Shown here piece by piece: positions 1 to 13,400 of a DNA stretch of 64,000 nucleotides. Every line of letters starts with the position of its first letter. Positions within the stretch are counted from its first letter, which is position 1. The translations under genes were made by a program, and so were the position numbers. The stretch comes from Mycosarcoma maydis. Taxonomy: Eukaryota; Basidiomycota; Ustilaginomycetes; Ustilaginales. A model generated the notes under the pieces. The model was given only the letters and a program-made list of their open reading frames with translations. It ran no database searches and was not told the DNA's origin. The stretch is taken from the NCBI RefSeq assembly GCF_000328475.2, contig NC_026480.1, forward strand, positions 558,001-622,000, given 5' to 3'.

Positions 1-2
1 GC

Positions 3-854
3 GACTTCGTATTGACAGGCAACGACCTCGACGATGAGGCCCAGACCTCTGGCTCAGATTCAACTTCTTCTCTTCCGTACAACTTTGCGCGTCCGCACAA
101 CCTGTTCGAGGAAGACCCTCGCCATCCGCTCATACCAAATAGCTATGCTAATTGGGACTGGCGTCACGGCCTCATCCAGCTGTTCAGCTTTTCAAAAAGC
201 TACGCCATCCCAGGACATCGTCTAGGCGGCTTTGTAGCACACCCAGCGCTGCTCGAGCAGAGAATCAAAGACGATTCAGGCGCCGACAAGGTGATCTTTG
301 GTCCTGCAGCTAAAGCGCTCGACAATTTCCAAGTGGCTCCGCCGCGCACCGACACTCAAAGAGCAGTTGCGTGGGCGATCGAGGATCCGCAGCAACTCAG
401 ATGGCGCAGCCACGTCGCAACCGAGCTTCGCAATCGTAGGCGCGCCTTGGTTCACGGTCTCTCGAAGCCTGTCGCCCCGTTCCTCAACCAAGACGCCAGC
501 TCACTGGCCAATTCCACCGCGGACACTAGCTTGGCCAAGTCGCCCAAAGACTGGGGCTGGCACGTGGAGTCGACGGGCGCCTACTACGCCTTCTTGCGCC
601 ACCCTTTCACTTCGATTCCGTCGGACAAAGTGGCGCAAGCGCTTGCAGAGCTCGTCGGCGTCGTAACACTGCCCGGCTCTTTCTTCATGCCCGTTGGTGC
701 GGATGCGACTTCGCCAGATTCCCCTGGCTCGCGTCTGCGTGTCTCGGTTGCCAATGTAACCACCGAAAGCTTGGCCAAGTTGCCAGAAAGATTGGCCATC
801 TTGAGCGAGTTATGGCACAAAAAGGGCGCTGGATGGGGTGTCACTTTCAAGTGA
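3..854 (+). CDS. PLP-dependent class I/II aminotransferase, C-terminal part (5' end outside window)
   Basis: The frame is already open at the window edge, so the N-terminal part of the gene lies upstream. The segment FSFSKSYAIPGHRLGG is the classic pyridoxal-phosphate site of fold-type I aminotransferases: the Schiff-base lysine is the codon at 195-197, followed by the conserved Arg-Leu-Gly. Downstream, the small C-terminal domain carries a G-x-Y-Y-A-F stretch and an R-L-R-V-S-V segment that in this family holds the arginine binding the substrate carboxylate. The gene ends in TGA at 852-854. It probably transfers an amino group between an amino acid and a 2-oxoacid, but the substrate cannot be named because the missing N-terminal half carries much of the specificity information. 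About 283 codons are visible. Confidence 0.85.
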   Translation, partial: DFVLTGNDLDDEAQTSGSDSTSSLPYNFARPHNLFEEDPRHPLIPNSYANWDWRHGLIQLFSFSKSYAIPGHRLGGFVAHPALLEQRIKDDSGADKVIFGPAAKALDNFQVAPPRTDTQRAVAWAIEDPQQLRWRSHVATELRNRRRALVHGLSKPVAPFLNQDASSLANSTADTSLAKSPKDWGWHVESTGAYYAFLRHPFTSIPSDKVAQALAELVGVVTLPGSFFMPVGADATSPDSPGSRLRVSVANVTTESLAKLPERLAILSELWHKKGAGWGVTFK

Positions 855-1569
855 TGAAATTCGTTGCCAACGTTAGATGGAAACGATCCGAGCTTCGATT
901 GCGAACGTAGAGTCAGTACTTTCCTTTTGCAAAGTCATCTCGATATTGTGATTGCTTGGCACAGGTGTGTAGTGATGCTTTGAGTGTGTACTATACGGTG
1001 GATCGTCTGTTGAGGCTGTATCGCTAATTTAGGTGGATGCTTGGTTTGACGCCCAGATCGAGCTTTGTACGTTGTAGGTTGGCCGTTGTCTGGTAGGAGA
1101 CAAGCTGTGTGCTCATGCAGTGCGTTGCCAGTGCGAATCGCGTGGATGCAATCCACGTTTTACTGTAAGTTAGTAGGTGGGTTGTGCACAGATCTCGCAG
1201 AACAGCATTGTCTCACTAACAGGGTGGCTTCATTTGGGCGGTAGCCAAGAACGGACGAACGAGCGGAACGTGCATGTATCAGTTGTTGAGCCATCGGCAT
1301 TTCATCTTGATGCGGCGCTGCTGGCTTGGACAGCGTGCAAAGAAAATGGATGGCAGATCGGATGCTCACTGACGAGCGCGGAAGCGTAGACGAAGAAAAG
1401 AAGACGGAGACCAAGACCAAGACTTAGGTCGAGAGGCTGAAGCATGAGCTTGTACATGCACTAGCAACATGGTTCGCAAAGCAAGCTGATCGACGGAACA
1501 CTCACGACTGGTCCAGAAGCCGACTTGCGCGTGGGACTATGATCAGCGATCGCGCGAGAATGTCAAGAA
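855..1569. other. Intergenic, 715 bp
   Basis: This lies between the aminotransferase stop and the Ser/Thr-rich gene. I see only short open frames without family features, no TCGTGA repeat array and no clear TATA box. It presumably holds the aminotransferase 3' UTR and the promoter of the next gene. Confidence 0.5.
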
Positions 1570-3678
1570 ATGAAGTCGCGCTCTTCATCCATGGCGCCTG
1601 TCATTCTCGTACCAACATCGGTATCCAACATGCTTACTATGCAGTTCGACCCACCAACCAGAAGTACATCCCCCTGTGACTTGTGTCGTTGGTTCGAGTG
1701 TCACTTGCTGATTCTGTGGAGCTCTTATAGACGCCGTTGTTACCTACCACTCGCTCGGTTCACCATTGAGCTGTTTCGCGACCATCGCGTGTACATTTGC
1801 AAGTCTGTCACTATGACATTGGTTATCGATACGAGTCGTCAAACTTCTCGCTTTTCTCGTACTGCCGTGGATCGCAACGACGGGCAAACGCCAAGTACTT
1901 CCAGCGCCACCCCTACCACTTCCTGGTCAACGAGCACCTGCAATACTACCCCTTCAACTGGTCTGACGACCGTCTTCAATCAAGACCGCTTCCTTTGTAC
2001 GCACCCATCAGCTGCTTCAGGTGCAAGCTCGAGCACAAGCCCGCATTGCCTCATTTCCACGATCGACGAGTACCTTGCCGACCTGCGCTTCGACTTTCCC
2101 ACTGCCAAAGCCTCAGCGAGACCTTTGCGACATCGCGCTTCTCTGACACTCGAAGTAGACGCAACAAGACGCTTTTCAGTGGAACACGCACTTGCTTCGT
2201 CTCCAGATGCTATGTGGGGCTCCCATATGGCCACTCCGCCACCTTTAGCCTGTGGCAAGACTCGGACGCCGGATTTGCCGGTTCTCGAACACGTCGATCA
2301 CTCTGAAAGCGTAATTGCGTCTCCAGACTTCTATCGCTGTTTCAAAAGTCATGGTCGAGGCATGGTCATAGAGGATGCTGCAGCATTTCCGTACAGCCCA
2401 TGTCGCGAGAGTGTGTTCGTAGATACAAGGCGTGCCAGTAGCAGCAGTGGTTTTGCGAGGTCTGACCAAGATGCCTGCAGACGTCGCACTAGTATGCTAG
2501 AGGTCAGCGTCGATCGAGAATCGGTAGAGAAGGATGTGGAGCGTAATGACGGTCGCGAACCATTGACAAGTTCACCGACAAAAGCAAGTCTACCAAGCAT
2601 TCGATTTCAAGCAGCAGCCGAGACGGGGTACGTAGTTTCCTACGATAGTGGCGCCGTGGACGGATCGGCATCAACGTCTTTGTCGGAAAGCGCTGGATCG
2701 TCTGTCACGTACTTCGGACATGAAGAGAAGCGCGTCACTGCTGACGACACGACGATGTTTCATCGCTCCGAAGTCTCGAGTGCATCGACCGACATCATAG
2801 CCTCAGAGACAGCTTCCGCATCGCCACCTACCAGCACAGCGTCGATCCAAGCACAGGGTCCATCACCTCGACCGGCGAGTCTCGAATCGGTAACCTCACC
2901 CGCATCACTACCCATCCACAAACCATCACGTTGCCACCAGCCGCCGCTCCTAGTACCGCCGATTCGAGCCGAGCGACCCGGCCTATCACGTTCGGCTTCG
3001 GCAGGAAATCTGTCGCCAACGTCACGGAATCCGGTCTCTACAAAGTTTGCAGCTGCTCCGATATCACCACGCGCGACGAGGCCCCATCTGATTCCGGTGA
3101 AAAGGGATCCGAAAACCGGCGCTTTTACAGCGGTGCTAGATGCAAAGTTGACGCGAACGTTGACCACCTCGCCGCCGCCTACTAGGCCAAAGACAGCGGA
3201 AACATCACCAACGAGCACCGAGATCGTCAAGGGCGTACGAAAGATGAACAAGCTCAAGAAGCTGTTGGGAGACGAAGTGGGTTCGCACATCTCGAACAAC
3301 AGCGTTGGCACGGGACCCAGCATGACATGTCCACCAAGAGTGTTGGCACTGGATCTGCGATCCGACTCAGGAGGTGTCAAGAATACAATGAAGCCGCTTC
3401 CGGATCTTCCGCCTCGACGCGTGCTGCAGCGAAGCAATACGATGAACGTTTTCAGCCAGCCCTCGAGCAGCATATTTGCCCTGGGGTCGCTCAAGTCACG
3501 CGACAAACATGGCTGGCTGACGGCCACGGACAGCAAAAGAGACAGACCATCGACAGGGACAGATGCAGCACGACGCGCACCTCGAATGACAAGGACAATG
3601 CCAAATGATCGACCGAGTACGTCGGCTTCGATGCAGACGAGAGCGTATGCGACTGACGCGGACTTCTTGGAGAGGTGA
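1570..3678 (+). CDS. Hypothetical Ser/Thr/Pro-rich protein
   Basis: A 702-codon open frame, not assigned to a known family. The composition is strongly Ser, Thr, Pro and Ala rich with long disordered stretches, typical of basidiomycete regulatory or scaffold proteins. The C-terminal third has a basic segment around KMNKLKKLLGDEVG that resembles short K-x-x-K-L-x-x-x-L-G motifs found in many fungal hypothetical proteins; this is a loose resemblance only. There is no signal peptide or membrane segment. The first 81 residues look unlike the rest (Cys, Trp and aromatic rich), so translation may really start at the ATG at 1813 (MTLVIDTS), giving 621 residues. A 323-codon frame runs antisense at 2760-3731, but the sense frame has the more protein-like composition. 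It converges on NAA30, with 106 bp between the stops. Confidence 0.6.
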   Translation: MKSRSSSMAPVILVPTSVSNMLTMQFDPPTRSTSPCDLCRWFECHLLILWSSYRRRCYLPLARFTIELFRDHRVYICKSVTMTLVIDTSRQTSRFSRTAVDRNDGQTPSTSSATPTTSWSTSTCNTTPSTGLTTVFNQDRFLCTHPSAASGASSSTSPHCLISTIDEYLADLRFDFPTAKASARPLRHRASLTLEVDATRRFSVEHALASSPDAMWGSHMATPPPLACGKTRTPDLPVLEHVDHSESVIASPDFYRCFKSHGRGMVIEDAAAFPYSPCRESVFVDTRRASSSSGFARSDQDACRRRTSMLEVSVDRESVEKDVERNDGREPLTSSPTKASLPSIRFQAAAETGYVVSYDSGAVDGSASTSLSESAGSSVTYFGHEEKRVTADDTTMFHRSEVSSASTDIIASETASASPPTSTASIQAQGPSPRPASLESVTSPASLPIHKPSRCHQPPLLVPPIRAERPGLSRSASAGNLSPTSRNPVSTKFAAAPISPRATRPHLIPVKRDPKTGAFTAVLDAKLTRTLTTSPPPTRPKTAETSPTSTEIVKGVRKMNKLKKLLGDEVGSHISNNSVGTGPSMTCPPRVLALDLRSDSGGVKNTMKPLPDLPPRRVLQRSNTMNVFSQPSSSIFALGSLKSRDKHGWLTATDSKRDRPSTGTDAARRAPRMTRTMPNDRPSTSASMQTRAYATDADFLER

Positions 3679-3784
3679 AAGAGAGTGCAGCACAGCATGC
3701 AAAGATGTGTACAGACTAGGCTTGGTATCAAGATAATGTACAGATGCGAAAGCTAGAGAGGTGTGTGTGATGCTGAAACTGAAA

Positions 3785-4495
3785 TCAAGGTATGCTGTGG
3801 GTGGTTGGGGTATCGGCAAACGGATGTTGTTCGTTGTTGATTGTCGGCGGAGCTGATGGCGAGCTTGGTGGAAACGGTGGTTGGACGAGATCTGTTGGAG
3901 GTGGCGAATCTATCCCTGGCGCTATTGGTCTCTGCATACTCTTTGGAACGGGCAGGACGAGCCTGAAAGAATCCTTTCCGTTCAGATAGAACCGATGCAA
4001 CCGTTTCTCCCTCACGAATCCCAATGATTCATACAGCCCCAACGCTGCCGTGTTATCCGCTTCGGTCTCGAGCACCACTTCTTGCGCTCCTTTCTCGACC
4101 ATCTCGTGCAACGCTCGTTTCACGAGCTTCTTTGCGATGCCTTGACCTCGAAAGCAATGCTTGACCGAGATCATGGCGATGTACCCACGCATCAGACGCA
4201 ACGCGCCTTTGAGGTGTCGGTCGAGCTTGCATACGATCACGCCCACAGCGTCGGTGGAGGAAGGGTGAAAAGCGAAAAAGCAGAGTGAGGGCCATTGATT
4301 GACAAAGTAGCGATACGTGTAGACGATGTATGGTTCCGAAAGCTCCTTTTCGATGAGAGAGACGAGCGTTGACATTTGATGCTCCCCGGCATAGGGGAGG
4401 AGCAAGATGGAGGATGCGCAAGACCGAGCCGCGCGGTAAGGCGTCGCTGAAGTGTCGAATGGAGCGACGGCATCGTCGTCGTCGAGTGTTGGCAT
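3785..4495 (-). CDS. NAA30: N-alpha-acetyltransferase 30 (NatC catalytic subunit, Mak3-like)
   Basis: A 236-residue GNAT-fold acetyltransferase. NatC transfers acetyl from acetyl-CoA to the N-terminal Met of nascent proteins beginning Met-Leu, Met-Ile, Met-Phe and similar, on the ribosome. The family signature is clear: LIEKELSEPYIVYTYRYFVNQW (residues 47-68) matches the Mak3 N-terminal helix and strand, RGQGIA at 116-121 is the R-x-x-G-x-G/A acetyl-CoA loop, and ETEADNTAALGLYESLGF (143-160) is the C-terminal GNAT motif, followed by K-R-L-H-R-F-Y-L-N-G typical of Naa30. After residue 185 there is a Pro/Ser-rich tail of about 50 residues that the core enzyme does not need. The ATG at 4495 is chosen because the family's N-terminal region starts soon after it. 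No intron is seen. Confidence 0.93.
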   Translation of the reverse strand: MPTLDDDDAVAPFDTSATPYRAARSCASSILLLPYAGEHQMSTLVSLIEKELSEPYIVYTYRYFVNQWPSLCFFAFHPSSTDAVGVIVCKLDRHLKGALRLMRGYIAMISVKHCFRGQGIAKKLVKRALHEMVEKGAQEVVLETEADNTAALGLYESLGFVREKRLHRFYLNGKDSFRLVLPVPKSMQRPIAPGIDSPPPTDLVQPPFPPSSPSAPPTINNEQHPFADTPTTHSIP

Positions 4496-4814
4496 CCTGT
4501 CCGCTTTTGGCTACGTCGCGGCGGCCATGCGAACAAAGTATACCGATCGAATAGCTGCTTCAAGGTCCATCAAGCAGTGGTGCTAACGATTCGGGTAGCA
4601 CGAGAACGGTGGAGCAGAGCAGCTATCGCGTGGAACCACAATGTCGCCGCACTTGCACGACTGACTCGACACACCCTATGAGCTCCGGTGTCCTTTGTGC
4701 GTCGGGTACATGTTGGCGCTATCAGAGATGGAAGCACGAGCAGGGCAGAGAACCTAGCACGTCAGGTCAGAGGGTGGGGTTGCTTTCAGAAAGGTCAGCA
4801 GCTCAGCTCGAAGA

Positions 4815-4840
4815 AATCGTGAATCGTGAATCACGAATCA
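4815..4840. repeat. TCGTGA/TCACGA heptamer cluster
   Basis: Two TCGTGAA units followed by TCACGAA in opposite sense. It belongs to the dispersed repeat family described in the findings. Confidence 0.8.
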
Positions 4841-5435
4841 TCTTGAAATGGCACGTCAAAGACTCGTACGACTTAGCAAACAGTCGTAATTTACATCCGA
4901 TCTCAGCCTTGGTCTCCCGATTTGGGACTCGTGACTGTTTCAGGAAGAATCGAAACCAATCTGGAATTACAATCACGAATAAAGCAATCAAGCGCGGCGA
5001 TGGGGCGACGACGTGGCGACGTGGCTCATACCGCACAAGCCAACGCACACAAGCAGCTAGCAGCCACGAAGCGCACTCATGGCTTGCTTGGAGCCAAGGC
5101 TTGTCAACAAATTGATCATAGTGCTCCGACATTCCTGCCTCGTGAGCATGATTGGCGAGGGTAGTGAATGGACGCTGCTTTTGGATATCAATGAGCCTTC
5201 GTGATTGCGGTCCTTGGGCGGTGCTGCTCAGTGGTGGAATTTGGACCAGTGTAAGGCTGCGAATCGTCCTAATCACGAATCATAAATTGGCTTGGCCAGA
5301 GCGTTGAATTATTCACGATTAAAATTTCACGATTGGCTGTCAGCCTCGCTCTGCAAACTAAATCGTGAATAATACACCCGCCAAGCGCAGTGACAGTTGC
5401 AGAGTGTCACGATTGAAAAAGGCTACGTGTTGCTT

Positions 5436-5512
5436 GCGAGTGCTTGCGAGTCGTGAGTGCTTGCTGTGCTTGCTGTGCTTGCTGTGCTTGCTAGGCTTTG
5501 CTGCGCTTGCTG
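5436..5512. repeat. Imperfect TGCTTGCTG tandem repeat
   Basis: Roughly 9-10 bp units built on GCTTGCTGT, repeated imperfectly within the SEC23 upstream region. It looks like slippage-derived low-complexity DNA. Confidence 0.75.
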
Positions 5513-5572
5513 TCTGGGATGTGATACTCTCCGCGTTAGAAACAACACTGCAGACAGCTCTATCGCAAAGTC

Positions 5573-5620
5573 ACGATATTCACGATTCACGATTCGTGAT
5601 TTGATTCCTGATTCACGATT
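5573..5620. repeat. TCACGAT / TCGTGAT cluster, partly inverted
   Basis: Direct TCACGAT units are followed immediately by TCGTGAT and then TCACGAT again, so the cluster contains short inverted repeats. It lies about 300 bp upstream of the SEC23 start codon. Confidence 0.8.
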
Positions 5621-5775
5621 CCAGTCAGACGCCGCCGAGCCGTGCGTGCGCTTTGTGGTTGGCGATTTACGACCTTTCTTCCAGTGCAAGCGACATCCCT
5701 ACCTCGTTCATCACCATCACTATCATCACCCTCGTTCGCCTTGCCTTGGCTTGCATTCATCCCTTTTCTCCTTGA

Positions 5776-8343
<2,568 letters not shown>

Positions 8344-8635
8344 AGCAGCGACGACGTACGGCGAGACCTCCTTTTTTTCACCAGTTCGCCGTCAACATGG
8401 TGTTGAATCGTTGTTTTGCCCTGCATGCTCGCTGCGTTGCATTCTTACCGCCTCGTGTTGGAAATTTCCACGTTTCTGCTTTCAAGATGTTTTGGTGACA
8501 TGGGAGAGGGCTGCAAATGGTGTTGAGTGTGTCTCGGAGTATTTGTCTAGATGAACAGGGTCATGAGGCATGTATGGCGAGTGTGGAGGGGTGTGATAGT
8601 GGAGTTGGTAGGGGCGGGGCAAGTGAGGGTTGAGG

Positions 8636-9290
8636 CTAGCGAGAGACTGTTTTGTCGAGCAAGTCTTTTGCCTCGTTGATTTCTGTTTGTAGCAAAAAGA
8701 GATAAAAATTGGACATGTGAGTGGGGGGGGAGGGGGATGACCGATTGATACTGTGTGTGCTGGGACTTTGCAGATAACTTACTGGAGGCGAGGTAGGGCG
8801 CACCACCGCGATCCGGATGGTTAGCGATCATCATTCTCCTATGCGCCTCTTTGACTTTGGCCTTTGTCAAAGCGGTTTCTCTCAAGCCCAAGATTTGAGC
8901 TGCTTCCTTCTTGTCCATCTTGGCATTGAAGCCACCCTTGATCCATTTTCCACTCGCAGGTGTGCCCGCGCCTTTGGAGCCGAGCAAAAGGTTGGCGATG
9001 AGACCAGCCGTCACCAACCCAGCGCCAATCATGATGGGTGTGGCAATGCGATTAGGAAACGTATGACCAAGTAGAACGGACGAGCTGGGTCGAAACGGCG
9101 AGGAGAGAGATCGTGATGCCGATGCTGTGGAGCGAGATGTTGAAGTTGGGCAGGTGCTCGACCAAGACGACGAGGAGATGCATCGTATCGCGGTAGGGTG
9201 GAGGCTGGAGCAAACGGACGTGGAGCTGTTCGTGAGCGTGGCGCTAGACAGCGAGCGATATGTGGTCGTAGCCATCATTCTTGACTGCAT
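8636..9290 (-). CDS. PAM18: Pam18/Tim14, J-domain subunit of the mitochondrial import motor
   Basis: Two exons read on the minus strand, 8783-9290 then 8636-8682, with a 100-nt intron (GTAAGT...ACAG). The join yields 184 residues and restores the conserved end Y-L-A-S-K-I-N-E-A-K-D-L-L. Pam18 sits in the inner mitochondrial membrane at the TIM23 translocon and stimulates the ATPase of matrix Hsp70. A membrane segment lies at about 86-103 (IMIGAGLVTAGLIANLLL), followed by GGFNAKM and the J domain with the HPD motif at 158-160. The roughly 80 Ser/Thr-rich residues before the membrane segment are longer than in most homologues. The ATG at 9290 is the most upstream ATG I found in frame, but starts at 9278 or 9275, or a missed 5' intron, are possible. 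Confidence 0.9.
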
Positions 9291-9793
9291 GTTGGACCGT
9301 TGGCGCGCAAGTAGATGGCGGTGTAGTTCGACGAGGACAACGTAGATGAGCTGGATTGGCAAAGATGTCAGGGTTCGTTCCACCTCGCTGCTCAGCAAAC
9401 CGATCAATCACGGAGCAACTCGCGAAAATTCACGCTTCCCGATTCGTGCTTCTTTCTCGCACGCTTTCGCACGCAATCACGATTCGTGTCTCGTAAAACT
9501 CGTGACTTACGATGTGATTGATGACTTCAGAACGTGGAATCCTGATGTTCTCTTTGTCGGCCTCACATTCATAATTCGTATTGTACGATGATTCGCGAAC
9601 CACGATCTTCGTGCTTCATGCTGGCGCAAAATAAGCATAAAGGGCGGCGCTACGGCCGAACATGAAACGGGAAACGTCACACGTGAAGCAGCTTTATGCA
9701 GTCACTACGTAACGACGCTGCGTTGTTTCATGTTTTAGAGAAGAAACAGACCTTCACGCTTCAAAGGTGAGCATCGCCGTGCACGAACCGGGA

Positions 9794-9832
9794 ATTCGTG
9801 ATTCGTGATTCGTGATTCGTGATTCGTGATTC
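9794..9832. repeat. (ATTCGTG)n heptamer array
   Basis: More than five head-to-tail 7-bp units, one of the longest arrays of the dispersed TCGTGA family in this window. It lies about 0.5 kb upstream of PAM18 and 0.65 kb upstream of the OGT-like gene. Confidence 0.95.
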
Positions 9833-9860
9833 ACTCGTGACTACTGATTGTGATTCACGA

Positions 9861-9902
9861 TTGTGACTGTGTGACTGTGTGACTGTGTGACTGTGTGACT
9901 GT
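9861..9902. repeat. (TGTGACTG)n octamer microsatellite
   Basis: About five near-perfect 8-bp units directly after the heptamer array. Confidence 0.9.
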
Positions 9903-10470
9903 CAGCAACTCGCTCGTCATTTGGCACACTTTGGATGCGGTACAAACTGTGAAATCATCAACGCAATCACAAATCACCCATCTGACACGAATCGCAAAAG
10001 GTGAGTGCAACACGCGTGCACATCGGGTGACTGACTCGTGACTGTGCTTTCACAGTTTCGATGCTTCCAAAAGTCTATGAGTCGTGAGTTGCGTCGGTCA
10101 CGGCTGAGAGCTGTAAACGCTGTGGGCGCTGTAAGCACGAGGGGCGTGCGCGTAGCTAAGGACAAACTCGAAAGAATCACGAATCTCACCGATTGGACCC
10201 TGCTTTGCGTGCAAGACGGCGCTTCCGAATCACTCATCCAAGCTTCCCAATTGGCTCGGCTTGGTCCGTCATGTCTGAGCATCGACCAGCTACTCTTGGC
10301 AGAGCTCCACCATCTCGACACAAATCCCTCACACTCGGCTACCCTTCGATCGAATCTTGCCTTCGAAGCTTGCCTTTGACGCAGCCAACCTTGCTGCTCT
10401 GCGAGCTCGCGCTTCATGCATCTTGACAAACCCAAACAGCTGTCGCCGCCAGCTCTTTTCACTTTGCGAC

Positions 10471-13400
10471 ATGCCCAATCTGCCATCCAGCTCGTTCTCC
10501 TCGGAGGCTTCCAGCACTGCTTCGTACCGCAGAGGCTCGGAGCAGCTACCGTCTGCCTACTTGGCTTCGCAGGCGGGGTTTCCTCCACGCAGAGCATCCT
10601 TCGGCAATGCCCCTCCTACAGGTAGCGCCAACATGATGCTCAGAGCTGCCTCGGCCATGATTGCACAGGCCAGCTCGGGAGCAGAAGGTCTTCACGCCGT
10701 CAGCTCGGCCCTTCTCAATCAAGCCAAAGCGCAGGCATCCGCCGTCAGCCACCCGTCTCAGGACGTCAACGCCCATACTGCCAGCGCCACGCACTCCCAG
10801 TCCATTCCTATGGCTCGCAACGCCTCAGATTCAGCCAGCTATTCGGCTGCCATCAGCGCTCATATCGCCTCTGCCCTCGAGAACCAGATGACTAGTCCCA
10901 GACCACCACACTCCGCCTCGCTCCTCCCGCATACCACCACTCCTAACAGCACAGCCATCGATCCGCTAATTGCTTTGCCAGACTCTGACTCGATCCAACC
11001 CGAGGTGCAGATGGGACGCATCGCTGCTCAAGCCGCTGCGCGCGAAGCTCAGACTCAATGGCGAACCCAATTGGCTTTGCGCAGATCGTCTCTACAGCCA
11101 CACTCGGCGACAGCAGCACAAGCGTCCAACACTGCCCCTCGCCCCTCCACCAGCTCCACTGCAGCGGCTGCCTCTACCTCTTCTGGTGATACAGCCAACG
11201 TGCATTCTCAATCTCAACCATCCGCCAACCCAGCATCCCCAAATCAACGCAGCAATACACAGTCCACTCTCGACCCAGACACCGCCGACATGTCTTTCAC
11301 CGAGTATCTTCGCTTTCTCGGCCTCAGCCACATTCCCCTACCTTCAGAAGGCATCGAGCTATCCTTTGGCCCCGACAACTCTTCCAACTCTCGCTACTGG
11401 GATGCCACAAATCCTCACATGGGCTTCAGCCTCTCGGGCGTTCCCAGCATGCCATTAATGCCCAACCCGCCACTACAGATGCTTCCTCCACCTGCCTCGC
11501 CTTCCTTCCGCAGAAAGCTGCCTCGCGCCCATTCTTGGTTCCGCCATCGTTCCAGTGCCTCGGCTAGCTCCTTCGAATGTACAGACACGAGCAACGACTT
11601 TGAGCCCAACGTCATGTCTCCCTTCCCCTACCCATTTCAGGTGGTCCAAACACCTGGCGGCACTGCCAGAGCTGGTTGGTGGGTGCCTGTTTCCGAAGTG
11701 CCCCCAGAGAGGAGAGCCGAGGCAGTCAAGATCGGTGAAGAGCCCGCTTCTTCGGCTGTGTTCGGAGTAGCAAGAGCGACAAAGCTTCAGTCGGTTCCTG
11801 AACATGTCTCTGGAGCAGAGCGAGACGGCGGTGACCAAGAAGCTCAGCTCCTTTTCCAACCAAGTTACCGCGACTTTACCCAGGACGAGTATTCGACTCT
11901 TGCCACTGCTGCCGCCTATGCTACCGCAGCACTCACCAGCATCGCGTCCACACCAGGTGGCACATCTCAGTCCAGCTCGTGGAGACCGCTCACAGCATCG
12001 GAGCAGGAAGCCATCGCCATTCAGCTCAGAGCCTGGGCAGGCCTCGATGGTCCGCATGCCCAAGCCCAAGCTCGAAAGGCGCTTGAGCAGCGCCAGATGC
12101 ATCTCATCCAACAAGCCATCCGAAAAGATCCGTCGACTCCATACGCTGCCGATCAGCAGCAAGTGGCTTCCCAAGACCACCTGAGCCAGCTACATGGTCC
12201 TGCGGGAGCCGCTCGCTTCTTCCCCCCCGATTTTGCAAGCCACTATCGCACCCAGCTCAGAGCCCTTGCCGAAGGCTATTACACCCGTCTTCATAATGAG
12301 AACCTCACCCAAGCACACTATGCACAGTCCGCGGCTAAAGATCCTGGCATGGATACTCCAGTCATCCATCACGACGCCACACCGACCTGTGACGCGCACA
12401 AGGCTCCGACAGGGGAAACGGTGCAGCCTCCGAGTCCTGATATCGCAGTATTAAGTAGGACGCAGCCTCCGGTCCACACCCCGACTCTACGTCCAGGTGC
12501 ATGCGATCCTGTCGAGCTCTTGAGTGCCGCCTCAAATGCTGCTGGACAGGAGTCGTCCTCCCCTGAAGTACGCGACCAACTGCTCCAGTATGCCCACACC
12601 TTGTACACGCAGGGAAACCCGCAGGCTGATTCCTCGGCCAAAGGCACTGACAAGTTGCACCCGACGCTCCTGCCACTCTTGCACACCCTTCACAAGCTTC
12701 ATCCAACCCACTTGCCTATCCTGCTGCTGCTTTCATGTGCCTACTACGCCGCCAGCAATTATGCGGGCTCGCTCTGGTACAACAACCAGATCCTCCGCAT
12801 CGACCCTAACTATGTCGAGAGCATGAGCAACATCGGCACCACGCTACGCGCTTTGGGTCGATACAAAGAAGCCGAGAGCTGGTGGTGGAGGGCAATTCGA
12901 CTCCGGCCTGGCTATTGGGATGCCTATGAGAATCTCTTGGGCGTCATGTGTTCCGTCAATGCCCCAACAGCAGTAGCAAACAAGTCGGACCCCGAACATG
13001 GCCCAGGCGAGGCTCCTCCTTCGCAACCAAGATTCCAAGAAGCGCTTCAGCTCTGCGAGTTTGTCGAAGCCCATGTCGTAGGTCAGCAAGACGTGTCAGG
13101 CATGTCGATGATGCCCTTGTACCTCCCTCCGAATCTTCCTCTGACACAAACGCCGAGGCTTCAAAACCTCTTCTACGCCAAGGGCAATCTCAAATTCGTG
13201 CTGCCAGAGTTTGGCTCCGTGCCCGCTGCTGCAGAGTACCAGAAGGCTGTTGAGGTGGTGCTCTCCACGGACGCGTCGAGCCGCTATAGCCTTCGTGATC
13301 TGGTAGTTGCAACTTGCGCCGTGGGTTTGCTCTCAATGGGTGCCATGCTTCCTGAAACTGCCGCTGCTGCTGCCGCTGTCGAGGTTGCATTGGCGCTGGG

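Larger units (their letters stand above)
9291..10470. other. Divergent intergenic region between PAM18 and the OGT-like gene
   Basis: 1.2 kb that must contain two promoters. It holds a heptamer array (9794-9832), a TGTGACTG octamer array (9861-9902) and scattered single TCACGA/TCGTGA copies (about 9477-9490, 10167-10180). No supported gene. Confidence 0.6.

Noticed and set aside
2760..3731. 323-codon minus-strand frame as a separate gene
   Set aside because: It overlaps the Ser/Thr-rich gene and has no recognisable domain; the sense frame is longer and continuous.
9794..9832. Heptamer arrays as a CRISPR array
   Set aside because: Units are 7 bp with no unique spacers, there are no cas genes, and the genome is fungal.
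10357..10470. Upstream extension of the OGT-like frame
   Set aside because: It is in frame but has no ATG before 10471, so the start was placed at 10471.
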